In this document: positions 9,472 to 18,596 of the stretch, one piece after another
Layout of the letters: every line of letters starts with the position of its first letter
How positions within the stretch are numbered: position 1 is the stretch's first letter
Assembly (NCBI RefSeq): GCF_001721645.1
Contig: NZ_CP017141.1
Coordinates: 2,356,001-2,420,000 of the forward strand
From: Pedobacter steynii
GTDB taxonomy: Bacteria > Bacteroidota > Bacteroidia > Sphingobacteriales > Sphingobacteriaceae
DNA length: 64,000 bases
Direction of reading: 5' to 3'
The notes under the pieces: generated by a model
What the model was told of the DNA's origin: nothing
Database searches by the model: none
Seen by the model: only the letters and a program-made list of their open reading frames with translations
Made by a program: the position numbers and the translations under genes

Positions 9472-10551
9472 ATGTATATCAGGCAACTGTTGTTGGTTTT
9501 CTTCCTGTTGATCAGTATCGCTGTGTTTGCGAACATGGCAAAACCGTATGAAGAAGGTGCCGATCATTCACTTTTATTCTTTGGTAAGGAATTGAAGGTT
9601 ACGGCAGAGTTTCTTAAAATCAAAGTTGTTCAGGAAAATATAGGTGATAGAGAACAGTATTATCATGCCCAATATGAGATTGATTATGAAGTCAGTTCGG
9701 GGCAGGCGCAGGTGTTGCCTTTATTATTTATCGCTGTCGGTTTAGCAGATCAGCCCTTGATTAAGGTGAACGGACTTATCGTGAAGGTAGCAGACCTGAA
9801 GGGTAAAATAAAAAATGGTAGCCCTCAGTTATATCCTTTTATTAAGCCTTATAAAGGAGATCAGGTAGGTGTTTTATATGAAAAGGATAAGGAGAAAATT
9901 GTTGACGTGAACGGCCTGGTGTATTTTGAGGCACCATTGAAAAAGGGGAAGAACATTATTCATGTTGCCTATACAGCTTCCTTAGGGTACAATACTTATG
10001 GTTTCTATAAAAAGCTGGATATTAATTATGCTTTATTCCCTTCTAAATACTGGTCGTCCTTTGGGCCGATAAAAATTGCCCTTGAGTTGCCGGAAGGGCT
10101 TTCTCTGGAAAGTGCTTCCGTTGGGGAACCGGAAAGAGATCAAAAGAAATATTCCTGGATACTAAATGAACTTCCGGATCAGGATTTGAAAATTGAAGTG
10201 ATTCCTGAATTATCCGTGTTGTCGAAAATACTACTGGCTATCGGCCCTTTTGGCTTAGCCTTAATTGGTTTTTCAGGAGGCTTTTATCTTCATTTTAGGA
10301 TGCTGAAAAGACGAAGACAAGCGGAGAAAACTGGGTTTAATTGGGTATTGACCATTGGGGTATTTTTGGTGCCTGTATTATTTTATGTTTGCTTTCTGCT
10401 TGCTTATGATTTAATAGACTGGAGTTTGGGCGGGAATGCGTTGGGAAGACATGGTTACGTGTTTCTCGTAGTCTTTAGTTTACCTGTGTTCTGGTTGGCC
10501 TATTGGGCGCTAATGTGGTGGCTGAATCGGAAGATGAAGCCGGTTAAATAA
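9472..10551 (+). CDS. Membrane-anchored protein of unknown function
   Basis: I do not recognise this 359-residue protein. Residues 1-20 form a signal peptide ending in VFA. Residues about 25-245 look like a beta-rich extracytoplasmic domain, with aromatic-rich strands such as LGYNTYGFYKKLDI. Three hydrophobic segments follow near 250-272, 288-310 and 325-350, separated by a basic loop RMLKRRRQAEK. The layout suggests an exported sensory or binding domain on a membrane anchor. It lies directly upstream of the polysaccharide locus on the same strand, but the 174-bp gap argues for a separate transcription unit. Confidence 0.6.
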   Translation: MYIRQLLLVFFLLISIAVFANMAKPYEEGADHSLLFFGKELKVTAEFLKIKVVQENIGDREQYYHAQYEIDYEVSSGQAQVLPLLFIAVGLADQPLIKVNGLIVKVADLKGKIKNGSPQLYPFIKPYKGDQVGVLYEKDKEKIVDVNGLVYFEAPLKKGKNIIHVAYTASLGYNTYGFYKKLDINYALFPSKYWSSFGPIKIALELPEGLSLESASVGEPERDQKKYSWILNELPDQDLKIEVIPELSVLSKILLAIGPFGLALIGFSGGFYLHFRMLKRRRQAEKTGFNWVLTIGVFLVPVLFYVCFLLAYDLIDWSLGGNALGRHGYVFLVVFSLPVFWLAYWALMWWLNRKMKPVK

Positions 10552-10570
10552 GAAAAATCACCTTCCTGAT

Positions 10571-10588
10571 ATACCTATTATTGGGTAT
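10571..10588. promoter_or_regulatory. Candidate operator box 1 of the polysaccharide locus
   Basis: Imperfect palindrome ATACCTATTATTGGGTAT; including flanks, the outer ATATACC/GGTATAT arms pair perfectly (10569-10575 with 10584-10590). It is 137 bp upstream of the first polysaccharide gene. Similar 18-mers lie at 11459, 30869 and 35531. A TATTTTTG -7-like element is at 10647-10654, without a clear -33 partner. Confidence 0.35.
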
Positions 10589-10725
10589 ATTTCCTTAATT
10601 CTAGGATAAAATTTTAAAATATAGCGCATGTAAACTGTCGCGATTGTATTTTTGTTAAAGCAAACTTTAGCCCGTTACGATGAGCCGCGGACTTATATTA
10701 AACAACATCCTTTAAAAATCTTATC

Positions 10726-11454
10726 ATGTTTTCCTTTTTTAAGAAAAGAACGCACGTCGACCATATGGAGTGGTTAGGAGTGGATATGCATTCCCATTTA
10801 TTGCCAGGTATTGATGACGGGGCAACGGACAGTATACAGTCTGTTGGTTTTATAAAAAAGTTGCATGAGTTGGGCTTTCAGAAATTGCTTTGTACGCCTC
10901 ATATTTTTTCTGAGCTCTATCCAAATACACCTGATACGATAGGGGCTGCATTGGATATTACACGCCTGGCCTTGAAAGAGGCGGGGGTATCCATAGAAAT
11001 TGGAGCGGCAGCAGAGTACATGATCAATGATACCTTTAAAGTTTCCAAAGACCTGATGTGTCTGCCCAATAAATACCTGCTGATTGAGATGTCTTACCTG
11101 GCTGAAATGCCCAATATAGAGCAGGTTATTTTTAACCTTCAGGTAAAAGGATACAAAGTGATTCTTGCTCATCCTGAACGCTATAATTTCTATTTTGAAA
11201 AACACCAGCGTTTCCATCGTTTTAAAGAAATGGGAGTTTTGTTTCAGTTAAACCTGTTGTCGGTGTGTGGCTATTATGGTAAAGATGTTAAGAAACTGGC
11301 TGAGTACCTGCTGCAAAAGAACTATTATGACCTGGCGGGTACCGACCTGCATCATGATAAACATTTACAGGTATTAAGCCAGGAAATACAAACTGGACGC
11401 CTTTTTAGTAAGATTGGACATGTTGGTTTTAAGAACAAAGAACTGTTTTTTTAA
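10726..11454 (+). CDS. CpsB/YwqE-type tyrosine-protein phosphatase (PHP fold)
   Basis: A 242-residue manganese-dependent PHP-family phosphatase that dephosphorylates the tyrosine-rich tail of the cognate BY-kinase, resetting polysaccharide polymerisation. The metal-binding start is DMHSHLLPGIDDGATDS (residues 20-36), with later ligands in CTPHIFSE, AHPERY and GTDLHHDKH. Its kinase partner, two genes downstream, has a tyrosine cluster at its C-terminus, which supports the pairing. It is the first gene of the plus-strand polysaccharide run. Confidence 0.88.
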   Translation: MFSFFKKRTHVDHMEWLGVDMHSHLLPGIDDGATDSIQSVGFIKKLHELGFQKLLCTPHIFSELYPNTPDTIGAALDITRLALKEAGVSIEIGAAAEYMINDTFKVSKDLMCLPNKYLLIEMSYLAEMPNIEQVIFNLQVKGYKVILAHPERYNFYFEKHQRFHRFKEMGVLFQLNLLSVCGYYGKDVKKLAEYLLQKNYYDLAGTDLHHDKHLQVLSQEIQTGRLFSKIGHVGFKNKELFF

Positions 11455-11555
11455 TTAAATACCCATTTCTGGCTAGGTGTACTGAAATTTAAATCATTTA
11501 GTTTTGCTTTTACGGAATTCTGCTGGTTAGGTGGATTTTTTAGATCGAAATTACT

Positions 11556-12362
11556 ATGATTAAATTAATGTTAACAAAAAAATACCTGAATTGCTTAATT
11601 ATTTTCTCTGTTTTTCTGTTAAGTTCCTGTTCTGTTACTAAAAAAGTTCCCTATTTCCAGGATATTGATGCAGATGGCAGGTCTTTGTTTGCAAAAACAG
11701 GCGTGTTTAAAGAGTTGACGATTCATACTGATGATATTTTGTCGATTTCTATCGTAACTATTGATCCTGCAACTGCTATGCCGGTTAATCAGTTGGCCGG
11801 ACAGAGTGTGAGTACCAATGCTCAGCTGGCCAATTCTGGTCCTGTTTCTTCAACAAGTGGTTTTCTGGTGGATAAAAATGGAGAGATCGATATTTCTGTA
11901 GTTGGAAAGGTGAAAGTAGCCGGATTAACGACATATGAAGCAAGGGAGCTGATTAAAAGTAAAGCATCTGTGGTTTACAGAGACCCCAATGTGCAGGTCC
12001 GGTATGCAAATTTCAAAGTTACGGTATTGGGTGAGGTTGCCAGACCTGCTTCCTATGTACTGCCAAACGAAAAGGTAAGTCTTTTAGATGCCCTGGGTAT
12101 GGCCGGTGACCTGACGATTTTTGGAAAAAGAGAGAATATTCTGCTGATCAGAGATATAGATGGAAAGAAGGAGTTTGCAAGGCTGGACCTGAACTCTTCT
12201 CAGGTATTTAATAGTCCCTTTTATTATCTAAAACAAAATGATGTGATCTATGTGGAGCCTAATAAAGGTAAAGCTGCCTCATTGAATCAGGCGAGAACAC
12301 AAACTTTCGCCGTTATTGGAACTGCACTTTCAGTCTTGATCGTGTTGTTTTCAAGACTTTAA
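11556..12362 (+). CDS. wza: Polysaccharide export lipoprotein (Wza-like)
   Basis: A 268-residue outer-membrane polysaccharide export protein. The lipobox is LLSSC after a hydrophobic signal. A Poly_export domain (near HTDDILSISIV) is followed by SLBB-like repeats (VTVLGEVARPASYVLPNEK). The last 18 residues form a hydrophobic segment (AVIGTALSVLIVLFSRL), as in the short Bacteroidota Wza proteins, instead of the amphipathic helix of E. coli Wza. A second possible start lies 12 bp in (MLTKKY). The gene lies just before wzc, so the two likely form the export complex. Confidence 0.88.
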   Translation: MIKLMLTKKYLNCLIIFSVFLLSSCSVTKKVPYFQDIDADGRSLFAKTGVFKELTIHTDDILSISIVTIDPATAMPVNQLAGQSVSTNAQLANSGPVSSTSGFLVDKNGEIDISVVGKVKVAGLTTYEARELIKSKASVVYRDPNVQVRYANFKVTVLGEVARPASYVLPNEKVSLLDALGMAGDLTIFGKRENILLIRDIDGKKEFARLDLNSSQVFNSPFYYLKQNDVIYVEPNKGKAASLNQARTQTFAVIGTALSVLIVLFSRL

Positions 12363-12397
12363 TAAATAGTATCATGCTTACACCTATGCAATATTAA

Positions 12398-14755
12398 ATG
12401 AAGAACACGATTTCAGAATATAAAACGGCACAAGAAGATATAGAAGGACTGGATTTAAAACAGATCCTGTCGCGGGTACTGGCTAATTGGTATTGGATTG
12501 CTTTATCTGTAGTTATCTGTCTGGCATTTTCTAATCTATACGTAAGGTATAAAACACCTAACTATAAAATTTCTGCCAGAGTATTGGTAAATGATGAAAA
12601 GAAAGGTGCTGGTTTATCTGGTGGCGGAGATCTTCTGGGAGATTTAGGAGGGCTTTTAGGTACAAAGAGTACGGTTGATAACGAGGCCGAAATCCTAAAA
12701 ACAAGATACCTGATGGAACAGGTGGTGAAGGATATGGATCTGAACATCACTTATTACAGAAAAGGGACACTGAAAAAGGTAGAACTCTATGAATCTCCGT
12801 ATAAAATTAAGGTGGTTGCTGGTGCAGATACCATCAGGGCTACGGATGTGGAGGTTAGTTTTTTAAAGAATAATCAGGTTGCTGTAAGTGCGGATGGAAT
12901 TGATACACTGGTTGCGCTGGACCGCTCTTTTACGATTCCATATGTTGGCGTGGTGCAGGTGATTAAAGGACCTGCTGTTCCGGTAATGGAGGAGAAATAT
13001 TCTTTTAACATCATGTCTGTGGATTCGAAAGTGATTGCGCTCATGGATGCGATTACGGTGGAGGTTAAAAATAAGCAGGTGACGATTATTGACCTGAGCT
13101 TAACTCATGCAATCCCCAAAAAAGGAGAGGACATATTAAGTAAGCTTATTGAAAAATATGTACAGGCCAACCTGATGGATAAAAATGAGGTGGCTGATAG
13201 TACGGTTAAGTTTATTCAAAACCGGCTGGCTTATATCGGCGGAGAATTGGGCGGCCTGGAAGGAAATATCCAGAACTTTAAGCAGGAAAATAATCTGGCC
13301 GATATGTCTGAGCAATCAAAATTATTGGTGCAAACTACCGGTCAATATGTAAACGACCTCAGTAAAATAGAGACCCAGATCAGCATTCTAAAAAGTTTAC
13401 AGGATTATTTAGGTGATGAGGCCAAAAATAAAAGGGTATTGCCTAGTTCGCTCGTTCCTGCAGATCTGGTTTTCAATGGGGCAGTAGAGAAATACAACAC
13501 CCTGACTCTGGAAAGGGCAAGGCGATTGATTGGAGTAACGGAGGCGAATCCGGGAATCCAGTTAATGGATAAAGAGATTGCCAATGCAAGAGCTGATATT
13601 GAATCCAATATTTCCACTACGTTGGATGGTTTTATCATTACGAGAAACCGGATCAATGATCAAATGAGAAAGGCTGAGGGGCAGGTGAGGAATGTTCCAA
13701 AGGTGGAGCGAAACTATTTAAACCTGGCCAGACAACAACAGATTAAACAGGAGCTTTATATTTTTCTGATGCAGAAAAGTGAAGAGACCGCCATTTCTAA
13801 GACGTCTAATATCGCGAACTCAAAAACCATAGACCCCCCCAAGTCTGAAGTGAAGCCTTTTAGCCCGAAAAGAATGGTGGTCTATTTATTTGGAATGGTT
13901 GCCGGTCTGGTGATTCCTCTTGGATTGATGTATGTCAAAGATATACTGAATGATAAAGTTCAGACCAAAGAAGATGTGACCAGGATTACCCAGGTTCCTA
14001 TTATAGGGGAGATCAGTCATGATGAGGGTAATGACAACATGGTGGTGGCAAACAGCTCCAGATCAGCGATATCAGAACAATTTCGGGCATTGCGGACCAA
14101 TCTTTCTTTTTTCATAAAGAATGCTGATGAGAAAGTGATCTTGCTAACGAGCAGTATGTCCGGAGAAGGAAAATCGTTTGTAGCGATTAATCTGGGACAG
14201 ATCCTGGCATTGACGAACAAGAAGGTATTGTTAATGGAGCTGGATTTACGCAAACCGGGTCTCTCGGCTAAACTGGAAGTTTCAAACCCGATAGGTTTTA
14301 CTAATTATGTGACCAATGCGGAATTGACCAGTGATGATATTGTGAAGCAACTGAAACCTCAGGAGAATCTGTTTCTGGTGAGTTCAGGACCGATACCACC
14401 AAATCCTGCCGAATTGCTCTTAAGCGAGAGAACAAAAATACTAATGGCAGAACTGAAGCAGCAATTTGATTATATCATTATTGACGCGCCTCCTGTGGGA
14501 ATTGTTACCGATGCGCAGTTACTGGCTTCTTATGCAGATGTCTGTATGTATCTGGTTAGACAAAATTATACGCTGAAACAGCAGGTGAATATCGTGGATG
14601 ATTTGGCAAAAAGTCAAAAGATGAAAGGTTTAAGCATTGTGATCAATGACATTAAAGCTACCAAAGGTTATGGCTATGGATACAGTTATGGCAATTATGA
14701 AGTGAATGGTAAGGAACCGGGTTTTTTCAGCAAACTGTTTAAACGAAATAAATAA
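12398..14755 (+). CDS. wzc: Polysaccharide co-polymerase with BY-kinase domain (Wzc-like)
   Basis: A 785-residue inner-membrane protein that controls chain length and couples Wzy to Wza. It has a Wzz domain flanked by membrane segments (about 35-55 and 495-515), a periplasmic coiled-coil region, and a cytoplasmic tyrosine kinase domain. Walker A is SSMSGEGKS (585-593), the A' motif is LLMELDLRKPG, and the Walker B Asp is D696 in IIIDAPPVG. The C-terminal tail has five tyrosines (758, 760, 762, 764, 767), the autophosphorylation cluster. It starts 35 bp after wza and sits two genes after its presumed phosphatase. Confidence 0.93.
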   Translation: MKNTISEYKTAQEDIEGLDLKQILSRVLANWYWIALSVVICLAFSNLYVRYKTPNYKISARVLVNDEKKGAGLSGGGDLLGDLGGLLGTKSTVDNEAEILKTRYLMEQVVKDMDLNITYYRKGTLKKVELYESPYKIKVVAGADTIRATDVEVSFLKNNQVAVSADGIDTLVALDRSFTIPYVGVVQVIKGPAVPVMEEKYSFNIMSVDSKVIALMDAITVEVKNKQVTIIDLSLTHAIPKKGEDILSKLIEKYVQANLMDKNEVADSTVKFIQNRLAYIGGELGGLEGNIQNFKQENNLADMSEQSKLLVQTTGQYVNDLSKIETQISILKSLQDYLGDEAKNKRVLPSSLVPADLVFNGAVEKYNTLTLERARRLIGVTEANPGIQLMDKEIANARADIESNISTTLDGFIITRNRINDQMRKAEGQVRNVPKVERNYLNLARQQQIKQELYIFLMQKSEETAISKTSNIANSKTIDPPKSEVKPFSPKRMVVYLFGMVAGLVIPLGLMYVKDILNDKVQTKEDVTRITQVPIIGEISHDEGNDNMVVANSSRSAISEQFRALRTNLSFFIKNADEKVILLTSSMSGEGKSFVAINLGQILALTNKKVLLMELDLRKPGLSAKLEVSNPIGFTNYVTNAELTSDDIVKQLKPQENLFLVSSGPIPPNPAELLLSERTKILMAELKQQFDYIIIDAPPVGIVTDAQLLASYADVCMYLVRQNYTLKQQVNIVDDLAKSQKMKGLSIVINDIKATKGYGYGYSYGNYEVNGKEPGFFSKLFKRNK

Positions 14756-14761
14756 TTTCAA

Positions 14762-16309
14762 ATGAAATCAGCAAATAAGGTGGTTATCAACACGGGCATA
14801 TTGTATGCCCGGATGTTAATAACAATGGGGATTTCTTTATATTCCACAAGGCTGGTATTAAATGCATTGGGCTCGGTTGATTATGGGGTTTTTAACCTGG
14901 TGGCGGGAGTGATTGCGATGTTATCTTTTCTAAATACAGCGATGGCTACCTCTACCCAAAGGTTTTTGTCTTTCTATCAGGGGAAGAATGATCTGAAAAT
15001 GCAAAAACGGGTGTTTTCGAACAGCTTGCTCTTACATATTGGTATTGGTTTATTGATGGTCGTTGTGCTGGAGATTTCAGGGCTTTTTCTTTTTAATGGT
15101 TTTTTAAATATTCCTGCAGAGCGGATCGAAGTGGCCAGACTGATCTATCATTTTATGTCGGTTACAGTATTTTTTACGATTGTATCGGTTCCTTTTACGG
15201 GTTCGCTGGTTGCGCATGAAAATATGTTATGGGTAGCCATTGTGAATGTGGTGGAGACACTGTTGAAATTAGGAATTGCTTATATACTCTATGTTGTGGC
15301 TCAGGATAAATTGTCTGTTTATGGCTTATTAACGGCAGGAATCAGTATCGCGAGTTTTTTACTTTATGCGGTATACTGTTTTGGGAAATATGAAGACTGT
15401 ACGGTGGAGGGAATCTTTTCTGTAGATAAAGATATGATGAAAGAGCTGACTTCTTTTGCAGGATGGAACTTGTTTGGTTCTTTATGCGCACTGGGAAGAG
15501 CACAGGGTTTAGCGATTTTGCTGAATGTCTTTTTTGGAACTGTAGTTAATGCGGCCTATGCAATTGCGAATCAGGTGGCAGCTCAGTTAAACTTTTTTTC
15601 TTTGACCCTGTTAAGGGCAATCAATCCACAGATCATGAAGAGTGAGGGTGCTGAGAATCGGGAAAAGATGCTCAGGCTGTCTATGATTGGCAGTAAATTT
15701 GGCTTCTTCCTGCTTGCCTTTGCGGCGGTTCCATGCATTTTTGAGATGAATGCAATCCTTCATCTATGGCTGAATAAGGTGCCGGAATATACAGCGGCTT
15801 TTTGCTCCCTGATGTTGTGTGCCACGTTAATTAACCAGTTAACCATCGGCTTACAGTCGGCGGTGCAGGCCACGGGAAAGGTAAAGCTTTATCAGGCGGT
15901 AGTGGGTTCTGTGTTATTGCTGGCCTTGCCGCTCGCTTATCTATTGTTAAAATTAGGGTATCCGGTTTATACCGTATTTATAGGTTATTGTTTTATAGAA
16001 TTGATCGCGTGTACATTGCGGTTGTTTTTTTTAAGAAATATAGCAGGTCTCTCGATCTCCTTATATTTTTCTAATGTGATTTTCAAAGTGATTGTTCCAC
16101 TTTGCCTGCTGATTCTGACTTGCTATCTGAGTGTGACTTATATTCATTTTGGATGGAGGTTTCTCTTTACCGGAGTTGCTGGCGTATCTGTATTCATCAT
16201 GAGTATTTATCTCTTTGGCTTGTGTGATGACGAGAAAGAAATCATTCATAAAATAACGAATCAGCTGGTCAGTAAGCTGAATCCAAAAAAACAATTTAAT
16301 CACGTATAG
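14762..16309 (+). CDS. wzx: Wzx-type oligosaccharide flippase
   Basis: A 515-residue MATE/MOP-superfamily membrane protein with about 12-14 hydrophobic helices, expected to flip undecaprenyl-diphosphate-linked repeat units across the inner membrane. The start NTGILYARMLITMGISLYS and the following LVLNALGSVDYGVFNLV match the usual first helices of Bacteroidota Wzx. It lies 6 bp after wzc. The substrate is unknown. Confidence 0.88.
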   Translation: MKSANKVVINTGILYARMLITMGISLYSTRLVLNALGSVDYGVFNLVAGVIAMLSFLNTAMATSTQRFLSFYQGKNDLKMQKRVFSNSLLLHIGIGLLMVVVLEISGLFLFNGFLNIPAERIEVARLIYHFMSVTVFFTIVSVPFTGSLVAHENMLWVAIVNVVETLLKLGIAYILYVVAQDKLSVYGLLTAGISIASFLLYAVYCFGKYEDCTVEGIFSVDKDMMKELTSFAGWNLFGSLCALGRAQGLAILLNVFFGTVVNAAYAIANQVAAQLNFFSLTLLRAINPQIMKSEGAENREKMLRLSMIGSKFGFFLLAFAAVPCIFEMNAILHLWLNKVPEYTAAFCSLMLCATLINQLTIGLQSAVQATGKVKLYQAVVGSVLLLALPLAYLLLKLGYPVYTVFIGYCFIELIACTLRLFFLRNIAGLSISLYFSNVIFKVIVPLCLLILTCYLSVTYIHFGWRFLFTGVAGVSVFIMSIYLFGLCDDEKEIIHKITNQLVSKLNPKKQFNHV

Positions 16310-16320
16310 CTGTATTAAGT

Positions 16321-17328
16321 ATGAAAAGTATCCTAAAAAAGATCGTTCCGAAATCTGCTAAAAGGTTCTATCGGTCGAAGCAAACACAGTTGTCGATTAT
16401 CAAGGATTACGTGTACGATTACCGGAAGTTCAATAGAGAATCGGCCTCTTTTAAATTGAAAAATAAAGAGATGATGCAGGCGTATATCATCAAGGAATAC
16501 CATGCCGTAGAAAAAGGGCTGGCCTTGCTGGAGCCCCGTCCCGGATTTGGTGCAGAGCGGATTTCTGCTTTGGCTGATGTAGTGGAAGAGTATCTGAATA
16601 ACTATGGAATGGATTCAGTGACTTCTATCACTGCATTTACATTGAGGGAGTACCTGAATTTTGATGCCCCTTATCAAAAGATTCCTGAGTACTTATCAAG
16701 GAAGCTGGAAAAATTGCTGAAGCGGTGTGACGAGTCTGCTCAGATCAAAACCGGAGGGACTAAAATTATTCCAAGAACTGAAATTACAGAAACCCTGAAT
16801 TTTGATTACGCTGGCTTTTTTAAATCCAGGCATAGTGTGCGGGATTTTTCGGAAGAACCGGTGGCTACTCAGCTGATTTTAAATGCGATTGATACTGCGA
16901 GATATACCCCTTCCGTGTGTAACCGGCAGGCCTGGAAAGTTTATGTGATTGAACATTCAAATCTGGAACTGAAGAAAAGACTGCTCAATGTTCAAAATGG
17001 CAACAGGGGATTTGGGGAACACATCAGTTCCTTAATTGTCATCACTGGAAAGCTATCTTCTTTCTTTGCCTATGAACGAAACCAGGTATTTATCGATGGA
17101 GGAATGTTTGCCATGTCTATTGTGCTGGCGCTTCATGCAGAAGGGTTGGGGGTATGCTGTCTGAATACCAGTTATGCCGTGAAACAATATGAAGCCTTTA
17201 AGGCATCAATGGAGATGGATAGTGACTGTGTGCCGATCATGTTTTTGGCGGTAGGGAACTTGAAAGATGATTTTAAAGTTGCGATTTCTGAGCGTAAGCC
17301 GCTGGCTGATATTGTTGAAGTAAGGTAA
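16321..17328 (+). CDS. Nitroreductase-family protein with helical N-terminal extension
   Basis: A 335-residue protein. The nitroreductase fold starts only at about residue 160, with the FMN-binding signature SRHSVRDFSEEPV and SVCNRQAWKVYVI. The first 155 residues form a basic, helical extension containing EYHAVEKGLALLEPRPGFG. Such extended nitroreductases occur in exopolysaccharide loci near pyruvyltransferases. FMN binding is likely, but the redox substrate is unknown: it could modify a sugar nucleotide, a lipid carrier or a cofactor. It lies 11 bp after wzx and 23 bp before the pyruvyltransferase gene. Confidence 0.8.
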   Translation: MKSILKKIVPKSAKRFYRSKQTQLSIIKDYVYDYRKFNRESASFKLKNKEMMQAYIIKEYHAVEKGLALLEPRPGFGAERISALADVVEEYLNNYGMDSVTSITAFTLREYLNFDAPYQKIPEYLSRKLEKLLKRCDESAQIKTGGTKIIPRTEITETLNFDYAGFFKSRHSVRDFSEEPVATQLILNAIDTARYTPSVCNRQAWKVYVIEHSNLELKKRLLNVQNGNRGFGEHISSLIVITGKLSSFFAYERNQVFIDGGMFAMSIVLALHAEGLGVCCLNTSYAVKQYEAFKASMEMDSDCVPIMFLAVGNLKDDFKVAISERKPLADIVEVR

Positions 17329-17351
17329 TAAGATATACATTTTAATTTTTA

Positions 17352-18596
17352 ATGATGAACAATTTTAAGCAGCTATTTAAGGGGTTATATGTTGAATTTT
17401 TCTGGTCTGTGGCCCTTTTCTGTTCTTTTTTTATAAAAGCTAAAAAGAATGCGAATAAAATTTTAGTGTTGCCGGCTGCTAACCTGAACGGTGGTTTTGG
17501 AGAAGATATCATGATTACCAGTTTCATGAATAATTTCGCAAATGGTACTCCGGTTTGTATCCTGAATGGATTTAAGATCATTCGTGAAGATTATAAGAAG
17601 ATCAATAAGAATATAGAGTTTATTGATGGTTTTAACGATAAAGTGAATTTTCTAAAACTGTTGTTGCTGATTAAAAACTGTTCGCTGGTTTATGTGATTG
17701 GCGCAGACATTATGGACGGAACCTACCGTGTTCATAATTCCATCAATAGGTTGCGGGTAATTGAGCTGGCACATCGTATTGGGGTAAAAGCGCAGATTTC
17801 CGGATTTAGTGTAAGCAAAAATATACTTCCAGTTGTAAAGGCAAAATTCATTAAGGTAGCTAAAGATGTGAGGTTGAAAATCAGAGATGTGGAATCCTAT
17901 ACCAGGATGAAAGATTTTATTGATACTGACCGGTTGATCTTAACGAATGACATCGCTTTTATCTGCCCTGATGTGCCTAATAGTTATGAGAGTAAAATTT
18001 ATGATGATTATCAGGCATGGGTGAGCACTGCGAAGGCGAATGGAAAAACAATAATAGGGGTTTGTCCGAATGCCATTCAGGCTAAAAAAATTGGTTTTGA
18101 AAACTACTTGTCGGGCTTTAAAAAGTTGCTGGAAGGCTTTTTAGAAGTAGGAAATTATGCTTTTGTATTCCTATATCATGACATCAGGCCGATTTGTGAT
18201 GAGGCGAGCGATAGTACCATCAGTAAGATTTTGAACGAATACTTTAAGGCTAAGTCTGTCGACTGCTTCTATACTGATCAGATCAAAAATGGAGTAGAGC
18301 TTAAAGGTTATGTTGCACAGGTTGATTTTACCATTACCGGAAGGATGCATTTAGGAATCTCCGGGCTGACTTTTTCTAAGCCGATGTTTGGTGTTTCTTA
18401 TGCCAACAAGTTTGAGGGAATGGTCAAATTATTTGATGTGGATCCGAATACCTGCCTGATAGATTATGATAAGCTGAGTGAATCAAAAGAGAAGATTCTG
18501 CTCTTTACTAAAAACTTTGCAGCTATCGAGGACAGTGTTAAAAAGAATATACAGAAGGTTAAACTAGAAACAAGTAACAATTATACCCATGGGTAA
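17352..18596 (+). CDS. Polysaccharide pyruvyl transferase family protein
   Basis: A 414-residue WcaK/CsaB-type transferase that would add a pyruvate ketal from phosphoenolpyruvate to a sugar of the repeat unit. Family features are the N-terminal LNGGFGEDIMITSF, GVCPNAIQAKK, and the C-terminal ITGRMHLGISGLTFSKPMFGV region. The gene starts ATGATG (17352 or 17355) and its end overlaps the wzy gene by 8 bp, which suggests translational coupling. Pyruvylation would give the polymer extra negative charge; that outcome is inferred. Confidence 0.8.
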   Translation: MMNNFKQLFKGLYVEFFWSVALFCSFFIKAKKNANKILVLPAANLNGGFGEDIMITSFMNNFANGTPVCILNGFKIIREDYKKINKNIEFIDGFNDKVNFLKLLLLIKNCSLVYVIGADIMDGTYRVHNSINRLRVIELAHRIGVKAQISGFSVSKNILPVVKAKFIKVAKDVRLKIRDVESYTRMKDFIDTDRLILTNDIAFICPDVPNSYESKIYDDYQAWVSTAKANGKTIIGVCPNAIQAKKIGFENYLSGFKKLLEGFLEVGNYAFVFLYHDIRPICDEASDSTISKILNEYFKAKSVDCFYTDQIKNGVELKGYVAQVDFTITGRMHLGISGLTFSKPMFGVSYANKFEGMVKLFDVDPNTCLIDYDKLSESKEKILLFTKNFAAIEDSVKKNIQKVKLETSNNYTHG

